Positions 1 through 8,525 of a stretch of DNA of 28,231 nt are shown piece after piece. The notes beneath the pieces are model-generated. The model was not told where the DNA came from, did no database searches, and saw only the letters and a list, made by a program, of their open reading frames with translations. The position numbers and the translations under genes are program-made. The stretch is from the NCBI GenBank assembly GCA_033813475.1, contig JAPXRP010000037.1, forward strand, positions 1 to 28,231. Reading direction: 5' to 3'. Source of the stretch: JAAYBR01 sp033813475. Lineage in GTDB: Bacteria; Hydrogenedentota; Hydrogenedentia; Hydrogenedentales; CAITNO01. Numbering within the stretch: position 1 is the stretch's first letter; each line of letters opens with the position of its first letter.

Positions 1-1341
1 TTCCGCCGCGAAACCACGCCCCGGGTGCCGTGGGTGCCCTTTGTGGGGGTCCACGGCGGGTTCCTCATCGGCATGCCCGCCCATGAGTACCTGCGCTCCG
101 CCGAGGCCGTCGTGCGGGGCCAGCTTCTTGCGGCGGAGCGGTACCGCCCGGACGGGTTGCCGGTGGTTTTCGACCTCCAGGTGGAGGCGGAGGCCCTGGG
201 CTGCCGTCTGGCCTGGGCGGAGGATGTGCCGCCGTCCGTGGTGTCGCACCCGCTGGAGACGCCGGCGGACATGGACGCCCTGCCGGCGCTGTCCTTTGAC
301 GCCGGGCGCTTCCCCGTCATCGCCGCGGCCACGAAGGGCCTGGTGGAGCGGGCGGGGGACGGCCTCGCCCTCTACGGGCTCATCACGGGACCCTTCACGC
401 TCCTCTCGCACCTGCGCGGCGGCGAGCTGTTCCTCGACCTGCTCACGGACCCCGACGGCGTGCGCGCGGCCATGGACCGCTGCGCGGACATCGCGCTGCG
501 CTGCGCGCGGTTCTACCTGGACCTCGGCGTGCCCATTGTCGCCGTCGTGGACCCCATGACAAGCCAGGTCTCCACGGGGCACTTCACGGACTTCATCGCC
601 CCGGCGCTGGACCGGGTGTTCACGGGCGTGCGTGCCGCGGGGGGGTACTCCTCCCTCTTCGTGTGCGGCGACGCGACGCGGAACCTGGGCGCAATGTGCG
701 CGACGGCGTGCGACAACGTCTCGATTGACGAGAACATTTCGCTGGTGGCGCTGCGCGAGCACGCGGCCCATTACCGCAAGTCCTACGGCGGCAACATGCG
801 CCTGACGACGGCGCTGCTCATGGGAACGCCCGACGACGCCAAGCTCGACGCGATCCGCTGCCTCGACGAGGGCTACGGCCCGGGGTTCATTCTCGCGCCG
901 GGCTGCGACCTGCCCTACGCCACGCCGGAGGGCAATCTGCGCGTGGTCGCCGACATGGCCCGCGACCCCTACCTGCGCGACATCGCCCGCGTGGCGGCGC
1001 AGGCCAGCGCGGACGCCTTCGACGACATCGTCCTGCCGGACTACGCCCGGGAGATCGGCATCACGGTGGACTGCGTCACCCTCGACTCCGCGGCCTGCGC
1101 CCCCTGCCAGTACATGCTCGACGCGGCGGTGCGCGCGGCCGAGCGCGCCCAGGCCCCCGTGCGCGTGAAGGAGCACAAGATCAAGAACCGCGCCGGCGTC
1201 GGCATGATGTGCCGCCTCGGCCTCAAGAACATCCCGGCCCTCTGCCTCGACGGGCAGCCCCGGTTCATCTCCATCATCCCGGACATTGACACGCTCGTGG
1301 CGGCCATCGAGGACGCCTGGCGCGCGAAGAAGAAACGCTGA
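1..1341 (+). CDS. UroD/MtaA-family methyltransferase with C-terminal thioredoxin-like domain (5' end outside window)
   Basis: The frame is open from base 1 and already reads family-like sequence (RVPWVPFVGVHGGF), so the true start lies upstream; the GTG at 25 is internal. The first two thirds resemble the uroporphyrinogen decarboxylase / MtaA-CmuA fold, whose members move methyl groups between corrinoid proteins and thiols or other acceptors. Family zinc ligands are usually His-X-Cys plus a later Cys. Here the Cys residues of VCGD (codon 664) and PGCDLP (codon 904) are present, but the expected His is Phe. From about 1060 the protein continues with a domain that looks thioredoxin-like: a CAPC motif (codons 1096-1107) on a strand-helix pattern, then GLKNIPALCLDGQ and an amphipathic C-terminal helix. 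The esterase gene follows after 39 bases on the same strand. Substrate is unknown; true UroD (HemE) activity is unlikely. Confidence 0.8.
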   Translation, partial: FRRETTPRVPWVPFVGVHGGFLIGMPAHEYLRSAEAVVRGQLLAAERYRPDGLPVVFDLQVEAEALGCRLAWAEDVPPSVVSHPLETPADMDALPALSFDAGRFPVIAAATKGLVERAGDGLALYGLITGPFTLLSHLRGGELFLDLLTDPDGVRAAMDRCADIALRCARFYLDLGVPIVAVVDPMTSQVSTGHFTDFIAPALDRVFTGVRAAGGYSSLFVCGDATRNLGAMCATACDNVSIDENISLVALREHAAHYRKSYGGNMRLTTALLMGTPDDAKLDAIRCLDEGYGPGFILAPGCDLPYATPEGNLRVVADMARDPYLRDIARVAAQASADAFDDIVLPDYAREIGITVDCVTLDSAACAPCQYMLDAAVRAAERAQAPVRVKEHKIKNRAGVGMMCRLGLKNIPALCLDGQPRFISIIPDIDTLVAAIEDAWRAKKKR

Positions 1342-1380
1342 CCCGGCCCGCGCCCCCGCGCCGCCGAAAGGAGTCTCCCC

Positions 1381-2886
1381 ATGAATCTTGTGCTGGCCAT
1401 CGCCGCCCTGCTGGCGCCCCTGGGCGACACCGCCGCCGTCCGCCTGACCGCCGACCACCAGGTCCTCCAGCGCGACGCCGCCGGTTTCGCCGCGTGCGTG
1501 GTCGAGCTGCCCGCCGAACTGTTCGCGGGCGAGACCGTGGAGTATTCCGTCGCCCTTTCGGGCGCGGACCCCGTCCGCGACGCGATCCGCGTGGCCCAGG
1601 ACCCCGAGCGCGGGCGCACGGGGCTGCTGCTGAAGAACCTGCCCGCAGGCGGCCCCTATGACATAGAGGTGCGCGCCCGGGGCATGGACCAGAAGGAGAC
1701 CTTCCGCGCCGCCTTCCAGGGCGTGCTCGTGGGCGACCTGTGGATTCTCGCCGGGCAGTCCAACATGCAGGGCGCCGCGCCCGTGCCCGGACCCCAGACG
1801 CCGCACCCGCTCGTCGCCATGCTCGGCATGGACAACGCGTGGCGCCCCGCCGCCGCGCCCACCCACCGCATCGTCGAGTCGGACGCGCCGGTGATGAAGG
1901 CCCTGCTGCTGAACCGCGGCGGCTACAAGTCGGAGGAGGACATCCTCGCGGCGCGCCAGGCAAGCCGCGGGGGCGCGCCCTGGGGCGGCGCGGGCTGCGA
2001 CGTCTTCTTCGCCGAGTTTCTCGCCAACGAGACCAGGGTGCCCGTGGGCCTCATCCCCTGCGCCTTCGGCGGCACCTCCCTCGACGAGTGGAGCCCCGCC
2101 CTGCTGGACAAGGGTGAGGAGAGCCTCTACGGCAACATGGCCGCCCAGGTGGCGCGCGCGGGCGGGAAGGTCCGCGGCATGCTCTGGTACCAGGGCGAGT
2201 CCGACAGCGCCCCGGGCGTGTGCGACACCTACTTCGACCGATTCAAGGCCTTCGTCGAGTCCGTCCGCCGCGACACGGGCAACCCCGACCTCCCCGTGTT
2301 CACCGTGCAGATCGGCCGCGTTGTCGTGCTGGCGCCCGAGACCGCCCTGGGCTGGAACAAGGTGCGCGAGCAGCAGCGCCGCGCCGCGCGGGAGTTCCCC
2401 GGCGTGTTTGTCACGGCGGCCAACGACCTCCAGATGAGCGACGGCATCCACATCGGGTGGGACGGCCACCGCGCTCTCGGCGGGCGCCTGGGCCGCATGG
2501 CCCTGCCGCTCGTGCGCGACGGCGCGGCGGTCCGGCGCGGCCCCGACTTCGAGAGGGCGCAGTTCGCCAACGAGGCCCGCACGGAAATCTGGGTGGACTG
2601 CTCCAACGCCGCCGGCGACCTCCACGGCAACGGCAACCTCCTGCGCGGCTTCGCCGTGTCCGCCACGGCGGAAGAGCCCGGCCGCGACGTCTTCTTCGCC
2701 GTGCAGACCGTGCCCGGCGTCCCCGGACGGCTCCTCCTGCGCACCGGCGCGCCCCTGGCCCCCGAGACCCTCCTGAGCTACGGCATGGGCCTCAACCCGG
2801 CGGCCAACGTGGTGGACGCGGACAACCTGCCCCTGCCCGCCTTCGGCCCCGCCCCCATCGAACCCTTCGCGCCGCCCGCGGGCTGA
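1381..2886 (+). CDS. Sialate O-acetylesterase-type SGNH hydrolase
   Basis: A 501-residue protein of the sialate O-acetylesterase / SGNH-hydrolase type, which removes O-acetyl esters from sialic acid or other sugars. The nucleophile block is LAGQSNMQG with Ser127; YQGESD follows in the middle, and the Asp-His pair is in SDGIHIGWDGH (Asp354, His357). The N-terminus (NLVLAIAALLAPLGDTAA) is hydrophobic and may be a signal peptide, although it lacks the usual basic residues. The start is an ATG preceded by AAAGGAG about 8 bases upstream. The remainder after the catalytic domain (from about residue 385) is a beta-rich extension. It follows the UroD-like gene closely and may be co-transcribed with it. 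The exact ester substrate cannot be read from sequence; a sialidase-like gene 4.4 kb away is only suggestive. Confidence 0.85.
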   Translation: MNLVLAIAALLAPLGDTAAVRLTADHQVLQRDAAGFAACVVELPAELFAGETVEYSVALSGADPVRDAIRVAQDPERGRTGLLLKNLPAGGPYDIEVRARGMDQKETFRAAFQGVLVGDLWILAGQSNMQGAAPVPGPQTPHPLVAMLGMDNAWRPAAAPTHRIVESDAPVMKALLLNRGGYKSEEDILAARQASRGGAPWGGAGCDVFFAEFLANETRVPVGLIPCAFGGTSLDEWSPALLDKGEESLYGNMAAQVARAGGKVRGMLWYQGESDSAPGVCDTYFDRFKAFVESVRRDTGNPDLPVFTVQIGRVVVLAPETALGWNKVREQQRRAAREFPGVFVTAANDLQMSDGIHIGWDGHRALGGRLGRMALPLVRDGAAVRRGPDFERAQFANEARTEIWVDCSNAAGDLHGNGNLLRGFAVSATAEEPGRDVFFAVQTVPGVPGRLLLRTGAPLAPETLLSYGMGLNPAANVVDADNLPLPAFGPAPIEPFAPPAG

Positions 2887-2966
2887 GGGAAGGGGCGGTG
2901 TCCCGCCAGGGGGCTTCCAATAACGCTGCCGGCACGACGATAACTGTGGTGCGGACATCCGCCCCG

Positions 2967-3060
2967 CCCGTCACCCCCGCGAAGGCGGGGGTCCATGCCT
3001 TCGGCGCGTGGCGCATCCTGTTGCCCCCGGATGGGTTCCCGCTTTCGCGGGAATGACGGG
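2967..3060. repeat. REP-like doublet (two inverted hairpins)
   Basis: Two hairpins face each other. The first is CCCCCGC-GAAG-GCGGGGG (2974-2991) and the second is TTCCCGC-TTTC-GCGGGAA (3036-3053). The outer flanks are also inverted copies (CCCGTCA at 2967, TGACGGG at 3054), so the element is an imperfect inverted pair of about 30-base units. This is the layout of REP doublets (REPINs), which are usually mobilised by RAYT transposases; none is in the window. It fills the 211-base gap between the convergent esterase and TPR genes and may also act as a bidirectional terminator. Bases 2887-2966 hold nothing I recognise. Confidence 0.75.
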
Positions 3061-3097
3061 GAGGGGGGATGCCGCAGACGTCGGGGACGCGGCAAGA

Positions 3098-4003
3098 TCA
3101 TCCGCCCGCCTCCTCCGTCGCCTCCGTTTCCGGCGGCGGCGGGGCCTCTTCCCCGGCTTCCGGCGCGGGCGGGGTGGCGGGGGCGAAGCCGCCGAGGGCC
3201 TCCTGGAACCCCGGGGTGTCGCGCAGGGCGGCGAGGTCGGGGTCAAGCAGGGCCTCGCGGCGCAGGGCGTCGGAGCGGCGCGTGGCCAGGGGCAGCCATT
3301 CGAGCGCCTTCTCGTTCATGCCGCCGAGGGCGTAGAGGCAGGCGAGGTTGTAGGCGGGCTTGGGGTTTTCCGGGTCGAGTTCATGCGCGGCGAGATAATG
3401 CTCCTCCGCCTCGGCGAGCCGCCCGAGCTGCACCAGCAGGTTCGCGTAGTTGTTGTGCGCGGCAATGTCGTCCGGGTCCAGCGCCAGGGCGCGCAGCGCG
3501 TGCTCCTCCGCCTCCGGCCAGCGCTCCTGCATCCGCAGCACAACCGCCAGGCTGTTGTGCGGGCGCGCCCAGTCCGGCTCCAGCGCGATGGCCCGCCGCA
3601 GCTCCTCCGCGGCCTCCTCCAGCCGGTCCGGCGCCCGCGCCACCAGGCTGCCCAGGGAGGCGTGGGGCCAGCTCCAGTCCGGGCTCATCATGGCGGCCCG
3701 CCGGTAGAGCGCCTCGGCGGACGACGGGCTTCCCTCGCGCTGAAGCTGCACCGCCGTCACATAGAGCGCCCCCGCGTCGTCCAGTCCGTGCTCCTCGGCG
3801 GCCGCCGCCGCAAGGCGCACCGCAGACCGGGTGTCATCGCGCCACGCCGCCGGGTCCTCCGCGAGAAGGTCCAGCGCGCGGGCAACGCGGTCCCCCGGCG
3901 CCGCGGCGCCCGGGAACGGCGCCCGCCCCGGCCACTGGCGGCAGGCGAGCACGGCCGCCGCGGCGAGCAGCGCCGCCAGCGCGATTTTCCACGCGACACG
4001 CAC
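3098..4003 (-). CDS. Tetratricopeptide-repeat protein, probably exported
   Basis: A 301-residue protein with about five consecutive TPR units (roughly residues 78-240) showing the W/L-G-Y-A-P pattern, for example AHNNYANLLVQLGRLAEAEE. TPR solenoids mediate protein-protein contacts; no enzyme domain is visible. The N-terminus (MRVAWKIALAALLAAAAVLAC) is a basic-hydrophobic export signal ending in Cys21. VLAC is near but not identical to the lipobox consensus, so it may be a lipoprotein. The C-terminal 30 residues are rich in Pro and Glu. The start is GTG with AGGAGA 7 bases upstream. It is divergent from the lipoprotein-like gene at 4708 and stands alone, so its partner is unknown. Confidence 0.75.
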   Translation of the reverse strand: MRVAWKIALAALLAAAAVLACRQWPGRAPFPGAAAPGDRVARALDLLAEDPAAWRDDTRSAVRLAAAAAEEHGLDDAGALYVTAVQLQREGSPSSAEALYRRAAMMSPDWSWPHASLGSLVARAPDRLEEAAEELRRAIALEPDWARPHNSLAVVLRMQERWPEAEEHALRALALDPDDIAAHNNYANLLVQLGRLAEAEEHYLAAHELDPENPKPAYNLACLYALGGMNEKALEWLPLATRRSDALRREALLDPDLAALRDTPGFQEALGGFAPATPPAPEAGEEAPPPPETEATEEAGG

Positions 4004-4120
4004 CGTCTGTTCTCCTGGAGTCAGAAAGGCGCGCGCGTCCCCCTGGACGCCCGCCGCCTTCCCCCTGCCAGTGTACTACACCCGCGCCCGCCGCGCGCGT
4101 GTCAGGGGAAGACGAACGAA

Positions 4121-4297
4121 CACGGACGGACACGGACCGGCACGGACGGACACGGACGAGGTGGACAGGGTGGACGGAGTGGACGAGGTGGACGAAGTGG
4201 ACAAGAAGGACCGCGCCCCACCCGCCTTGTCCACTCCGTCCACTCCGTCCACACTGTCCACTCCGTCCACCTCGTCCACCTCGTCCACTCCGTCCAC
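4121..4297. repeat. Inverted short-unit array A (10-mers, then 9-mers GTGGACNNN)
   Basis: Four 10-base units CACGGACNNN (4121-4160) run directly into five 9-base units GTGGACNNN (4161-4205). A 20-base spacer follows, then eight inverted units NNNGTCCAC (4226-4297). The innermost units are exact complements (GTGGACAAG / CTTGTCCAC), so either strand can form a long, periodically mismatched stem. It lies in the gap between two divergent genes. It is not CRISPR: there are no spacers and the unit is too short. Confidence 0.9.
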
Positions 4298-4411
4298 CTC
4301 CCCGGTTTTTCGCGCCCGCGCCGACTGGATTCTCCGTTTCCGCCCGGCTATGCTTTGGGGCCGCGCGTCGGCCGCCTCCGCACGGGTGCGGGGGCGAAGG
4401 TCGCCGCGTGC

Positions 4412-4471
4412 GACGTGGACGTGGTGATGCTCTGCGACCCGCCGGGGTTCCGGCCGGCGCACTTCCAGGCC
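4412..4471 (+). pseudogene. Possible remnant of a Gfo/Idh/MocA-type oxidoreductase
   Basis: Codons 4412-4471 read DVDVVMLCDPPGFRPAHFQA. This resembles the NAD-binding region of Gfo/Idh/MocA dehydrogenases, where a run like DVV(L/I)..PPGFRP.HF.AAV is followed by AGKHVF.EKP. Here the similarity stops after HFQA and a stop codon comes at 4505. No start, ribosome site or further family sequence flanks it. It is read as a short decayed fragment, possibly a chance match. The rest of the 4004-4707 gap holds only array A and a GC-rich stretch with no gene I can support. Confidence 0.35.
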
Positions 4472-4707
4472 CCCGTGGCCCTGCCGGGGGTGACCCCGCT
4501 GGTCTGAGGGCGTCCCGAACCGCCGAACAGCACGGTCACGCCGCCGCCCGCGCGAAAATAACCCGGCGGCGGGCGTAACGCTCCGCCGGCTCCGGTGGTA
4601 GGATGGAAGACGGGCCGTGTTTGCAGGATTCCGCGCGGTGTCTCTCCGGCTGCGGGGCCGGGGGGGCATGCAGAAACAGGTGTCCGCAGGCCCGAGGAGG
4701 ACAGGCC

Positions 4708-5355
4708 ATGACGTTTCGTAGAGGTGTCGCGCTGCTGCTGCTGTGTGCGGGGAGCGTGGTCGCGGGAGGGTGCCGGCAGGTGCCCTGGGGCTTTGAGGAC
4801 TCCGCGCTGCGGGGCCGGTGGTATCTCGCCGTGGGCGGACCCTTCACCATCGCGGAGAACCGGTATCTGGACTTCGGCCGCGACAAGCTGGTCTATGTGT
4901 ACCCCGAGCGGACCCAGGACCTGCTGGGCGACCTGCTGATCACGCTGCCCAGGGGCTATCCGCCCACCTATTTCGTCTCGCTCAAGGGGCCCTATGTGGT
5001 GGACCCGAACCGCCAGCCCTCGGCCGTGGACTACGCCGTGGAGGAGGTGGAGGTGGACCTGAAACCCCTCCAGGTGTCGCTGGAAAACTACCTGCGCCCC
5101 ATGAGCGTCTACGAGCGGTCGCAGTTTTACTCGTCCATGGCGCAGCGGCTGGGCTCCGGCCGGATCAATGACGTGCCGGCGCTGCTCAAGGCCATGTCCC
5201 TGTACCAGGAGGCGCGGTTCACCGCGGCCTACGAGCCCGGTTTCTTCGGGCTCTACGATGTCTACGAGTGCGATCTGCTCCTCCAGATGGACCTGGGCGT
5301 CCGCCCCGAAGTGATGGACAACCCCCTCACCTTCAGCCACGAGACCTGCAACTAG
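4708..5355 (+). CDS. Small predicted lipoprotein, unknown function
   Basis: A 215-residue protein. The start is the ATG at 4708, with a strong GAGGAGG 7 bases upstream; an earlier in-frame ATG at 4603 lacks this site and would bury the signal. The N-terminus (MTFRRGVALLLLCAGSVVAGGC) is a clear export signal ending in a Cys at residue 22. AGGC is a loose lipobox, so lipidation is likely but not certain. The mature part is mixed alpha/beta with many aromatic residues and two further Cys near the C-terminus (YECD, ETCN) that could pair. I do not recognise the family. It converges with the symporter gene across array B. Confidence 0.7.
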   Translation: MTFRRGVALLLLCAGSVVAGGCRQVPWGFEDSALRGRWYLAVGGPFTIAENRYLDFGRDKLVYVYPERTQDLLGDLLITLPRGYPPTYFVSLKGPYVVDPNRQPSAVDYAVEEVEVDLKPLQVSLENYLRPMSVYERSQFYSSMAQRLGSGRINDVPALLKAMSLYQEARFTAAYEPGFFGLYDVYECDLLLQMDLGVRPEVMDNPLTFSHETCN

Positions 5356-5397
5356 GGCCGGTCAGGGCGAAGGGCATCGCCTTCGGGCGAACGAAGA

Positions 5398-5475
5398 ATG
5401 GACGATATGGACTGAATGGACGGTATGGACGGTGTAAACGCTGTCCATATCGTCCATCTTGTCCATAGTGTCCAT
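5398..5475. repeat. Inverted nonamer array B (core ATGGAC/GTCCAT)
   Basis: Four direct units ATGGACNNN (5398-5433), a short spacer, then four inverted cores GTCCAT at 9-base spacing (5443-5475). It has the same architecture as arrays A, C and D but its own core. It lies between two convergent genes, after a CGAAGG-N6-CCTTCG hairpin at 5368-5385 that follows the lipoprotein stop. A terminator role is possible here but would not explain the other arrays. Confidence 0.9.
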
Positions 5476-5493
5476 CCTGCCCGCTTCCCCGCC

Positions 5494-7077
5494 TCAGTCC
5501 AGCGGCGTGCCGTCCTGGGTCCACACCGTGAGGTTGGTCAGGTCCTTTTCGCTCCTGGGCAGCAGCCGCGCGAGGACGTAGCCCAGCGCGAACATCACCG
5601 CGTTCCCCAGGATGCCGGTGTAGTACCCGTCGAAGGCGCCGCGCACCGTGCCCGAGAGCGGCCCGAGCCAGCCGAGGGCGGCGGCGGAGGTGCCCAGGGA
5701 GAAGACCACGGCGCACACGATGCCCGCGCCGACGGCGCGCCCGTCGCCGCGCGTGGTGAGGAACCCGAGCATGAACAGGCCGAGCACGCCGCCGGAGACC
5801 ACGGCCTGGATTTCCGTCCACAGGTCCTGAAGCGTGAGCGTGTCCGCGCGGAAGAGGACCCACGCGCCCGTCACCATGACCAGGGACGCGGCGAGGGTGA
5901 CCCCGCGCGCCACGGCGACGTAGTGCCGCTCGTCCCGCGCGGGCGCGAGGTGCCGCCGGTAGATGTCCGTCACGGCGACGGCGGAGATGGAGTTCATGGC
6001 GGAGGACATGCTGGACATGGCGGCGGCGAGGACGGCGGCGGTGACGATGCCCGCCGTGCCCACGGGGAGCTGCGTGGTCACGAAAAGCGGCAGGATCTCC
6101 TCGGCCTTGCGCGTCCCGGCGAGCATCTCGGCGGCCGCCGGGTCGGGGAAAACCTGGTAGAACACATACAGGCCCGTGCCCACGAACATGAAATACAGCC
6201 ACGTGGGCACGCAGCAGGCGCAGCTCAGCCAGAGGGCGCGCCGCGCGTCGCGGGCCGTGCGGGCGGCGCAGTACTTCTGGACGTTCTCCTGGTTCGCCGT
6301 ATACTCGCCGAGCCACTGGAACAGCCCGACGACCAGCAGCATGGCCACGGTCTTGCGCTCCAGCGAGAAGCCCCAGGGGATGGACCGCAGCGCGCCGTCC
6401 GGCCCCGGCTCGGTGATGAGGAACTTGCCGTCGCGCCAGGCGACCTCGAAGAGCTGGCCCAGCCCCCCGGGCAGCCGCCACAGCACCACGCCCAGGATGA
6501 GCAGCCCGCCGCCGGTGAGGAGGATGGACTGCACGAAGTCGGTCCAGATGACCGCCTCCATGCCCCCCGCCACGGTGTAGTAGGCCGTCACCACGCCGCC
6601 CACGAGGATGCACACCGGCACGCTCCAGCCCGTGATGCGGTTCACCAGCAGCGCCACGAGAAACTGGATCAGGCTGATGCGGAAGCACTGCGCGACAATG
6701 AAGACCGACGCGCCGTAGACGCGCGTGCGCGGGCCGAAGCGCTTCTCCAGGTACTCAAAGACCGACGTGATCTTCCCCCGCCGGAAAAAGGGCACGAAGA
6801 GCCGCGCCGCGATGAGCGCCGCCAGCGGCAGGGTGATGCAGATGACATACCGCAGGTAGCCCGTCCTGAAGGCGTCCGCCGGATAGGCCACGAAGGTGAT
6901 GGAGCTGATCGTCGCCCCGAAGAGCGAGATGCCGATGAGCCACCCCGGATAGGCGCGCCCGCCCACAAAATACCGCTCCGTGTCCTTCGCCCGCCGCGAG
7001 AACCCCGCGCCGACAAGGATCATGGCGGCGAAATAGACCACCACCACGCCGAGGTCCACCATCCCGAATCCCGACAT
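5494..7077 (-). CDS. Sodium:solute symporter (SSS family)
   Basis: A 527-residue membrane protein with about 13 hydrophobic segments and the look of the solute:sodium symporter family, which couples Na+ entry to uptake of sugars, sialic acids, amino acids or similar solutes. Family traits are the early GISLFGATISSITFVAYPADAF segment, the mid-protein GGMEAVIWTDFVQ and the AAAMSSMSSAMNSISA helix typical of the Na+-site region. The start is an ATG with AAAGGAGG upstream. It lies downstream of the sialidase-like gene on the same strand, so uptake of a sugar released by that protein is a reasonable guess. The two are separated by a 245-base repeat region, so co-transcription is unproven. Substrate cannot be fixed from sequence. 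Confidence 0.9.
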   Translation of the reverse strand: MSGFGMVDLGVVVVYFAAMILVGAGFSRRAKDTERYFVGGRAYPGWLIGISLFGATISSITFVAYPADAFRTGYLRYVICITLPLAALIAARLFVPFFRRGKITSVFEYLEKRFGPRTRVYGASVFIVAQCFRISLIQFLVALLVNRITGWSVPVCILVGGVVTAYYTVAGGMEAVIWTDFVQSILLTGGGLLILGVVLWRLPGGLGQLFEVAWRDGKFLITEPGPDGALRSIPWGFSLERKTVAMLLVVGLFQWLGEYTANQENVQKYCAARTARDARRALWLSCACCVPTWLYFMFVGTGLYVFYQVFPDPAAAEMLAGTRKAEEILPLFVTTQLPVGTAGIVTAAVLAAAMSSMSSAMNSISAVAVTDIYRRHLAPARDERHYVAVARGVTLAASLVMVTGAWVLFRADTLTLQDLWTEIQAVVSGGVLGLFMLGFLTTRGDGRAVGAGIVCAVVFSLGTSAAALGWLGPLSGTVRGAFDGYYTGILGNAVMFALGYVLARLLPRSEKDLTNLTVWTQDGTPLD

Positions 7078-7163
7078 GCCGCCTCCTTTCGTTAAGCGCC
7101 CGTTGAAGCGCCCAAAGAACTGTCCAACCCAAAACCCGCATCGTCATCGCGGCCGCACACACC

Positions 7164-7280
7164 CGTCATTGCGAGCGAAGCGAAGCAATCTCTTGTCAGA
7201 AGGGCCAAGGCGGGAACGGGATTGCTTCGCTTCGCTCGCAATGACGACGGCGCCCATTTCGCTTCGCTCGCAATGACGGC
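7164..7280. repeat. REP-like inverted pair (ATTGCGAGCGAAGCGAAGC family)
   Basis: A 27-base element at 7164-7190 (starting CGTCATTGCGAGCGAAGC) is repeated as an exact inverted copy at 7220-7246. A third partial copy in the second orientation ends at about 7280. A degenerate fourth copy is at 27874-27901. The layout is a palindromic REP doublet. It fills the 7078-7322 gap between the symporter and sialidase-like genes, in which I see no coding sequence. Confidence 0.85.
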
Positions 7281-7322
7281 TTGGCCGCTTTCTCCTCGCC
7301 ACCGGGACCCGCCACCGCCGGG

Positions 7323-8525
7323 TCACTTCGCGCCGGCATCCCCCGCCAGCACCCAGTCCGGGTCCAGGGCGACGTGCTTGATCGTCTTGCCCGCGCCGCC
7401 GGGGGGATTGTGGGTGTAGGTCACCTGCACCCGCCCGTCGGCGGTCTGGATCATGAAGGGATAGTGGAACGCGCCGCCCGCCGCGCGCTCCAGGGGCCGG
7501 GTCGCCTTCCAGGTCGCGCCCTCGTCGTCGGACAGGGACAGGACCAGGCTCTCGCGCTCCTGCTCGGTGTCGTTGTACACCAGCAGCCACCGACCGTCGC
7601 GCAGGCCCAGCACCTCCACGCTCGCGTTGGGGTTGGGCAGCTCCGTGTACTCCGCCACGGTCCACGTCTCGCCGTTGTCGCGCGATTCGCTCCGGAGAAT
7701 GCGGTGCAGGACGTCGTCCTCCTCGCGGAAGTACGCCACCACCGTGCCGTCCTTCTTCTGGACCAGGCTCGGCTGGTTGAGCGCCGCGCCCGGCATGACC
7801 GCCGAGGACCGCCAGGTCGCGCCGCCGTCGTCGCTGATGCCGCACAGGCCGACCACATACCCGTCGGAGTACAGAGGCAGCAGCACGCGCCCCGACGCCA
7901 GCGTCGTCGGGCGGCACCGGGTCATCCAGCCGCGCTGGCGCAGGCTCAGGCTCTTCGCGTCCTTCAGGATGCGCGGCACTTCGCGTTTCAGCAGCCACTT
8001 CATCTGGGGCGTCGGGTCCGCGTGGCGCGCGGCCACGGCGTCGAAGCCCGCCTTCAGGGCCGCCTCGAAGCCGTCGCCCGGGTCCATGACCAGCAGGTCC
8101 TGCCACCGCCACACGGGCGGGCCGTCGCCCTGGTAGTCCGACGACACGCGCATGCGCAGCAGGGAGTCCTCCCAGCGCTCCGAAAGCACGGCGATCCAGA
8201 ACAGGCGCAGGTCGCCGTGGGCGTCCACGAACAGCACGGGGTTGCAGTCGGGGAAGTCCGGGGTGTCGGCCATGGGGAAGGGCGCGCTCCAGGCCGTTTC
8301 CCCCTTGCGCAGGCGCGCGCCGAACAGCGCCACATCCTTGGCGGTCCGCTCGCCCGACCCCTGGAACCAGCAGGCGATCAGGTCGCCGTTGGGGCACTCC
8401 GCCACGGTGGACGAATGCGCGTGCTGCGGCTGGAGCGGGAAGACCAGCCCGGACTGGAAGAACGGTTCGGCGGACGCGGCGGACGCCAGCAGCGCCGCGC
8501 AGGCGGCCAGAAGTCGGATAGTCAT
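7323..8525 (-). CDS. BNR-repeat sialidase-like exported protein
   Basis: A 400-residue protein with a signal peptide (MTIRLLAACAALLASAASA) and a six-bladed-propeller sialidase-like fold of the BNR_2 type. Three Asp boxes (S-x-D-x-G-x-T-W) are at residues 231-238, 281-288 and 332-339. The N-terminal block HSSTVAECPNGDLIACWF and the NPVLF block are typical of this subfamily. The FRIP motif of classical sialidases is absent and I could not assign the arginine triad, so cleavage of sialic acid is not assured; related proteins may act on other acidic sugars. The start ATG overlaps the regulator's stop (ATGA) and has AAGGAG 8 bases upstream, so the pair is probably translationally coupled. Confidence 0.85.
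   Translation of the reverse strand: MTIRLLAACAALLASAASAEPFFQSGLVFPLQPQHAHSSTVAECPNGDLIACWFQGSGERTAKDVALFGARLRKGETAWSAPFPMADTPDFPDCNPVLFVDAHGDLRLFWIAVLSERWEDSLLRMRVSSDYQGDGPPVWRWQDLLVMDPGDGFEAALKAGFDAVAARHADPTPQMKWLLKREVPRILKDAKSLSLRQRGWMTRCRPTTLASGRVLLPLYSDGYVVGLCGISDDGGATWRSSAVMPGAALNQPSLVQKKDGTVVAYFREEDDVLHRILRSESRDNGETWTVAEYTELPNPNASVEVLGLRDGRWLLVYNDTEQERESLVLSLSDDEGATWKATRPLERAAGGAFHYPFMIQTADGRVQVTYTHNPPGGAGKTIKHVALDPDWVLAGDAGAK

Noticed and set aside
4121..4297. Array A (and B-D) as CRISPR
   Set aside because: Units are 9-10 bases with no unique spacers, the second half is inverted, and there are no cas genes.
3008..4507. Long plus-strand open frames opposite the TPR gene
   Set aside because: They read through REP and array repeats and are Arg/Pro/Gly-rich noise, apart from the short dehydrogenase-like stretch listed separately.
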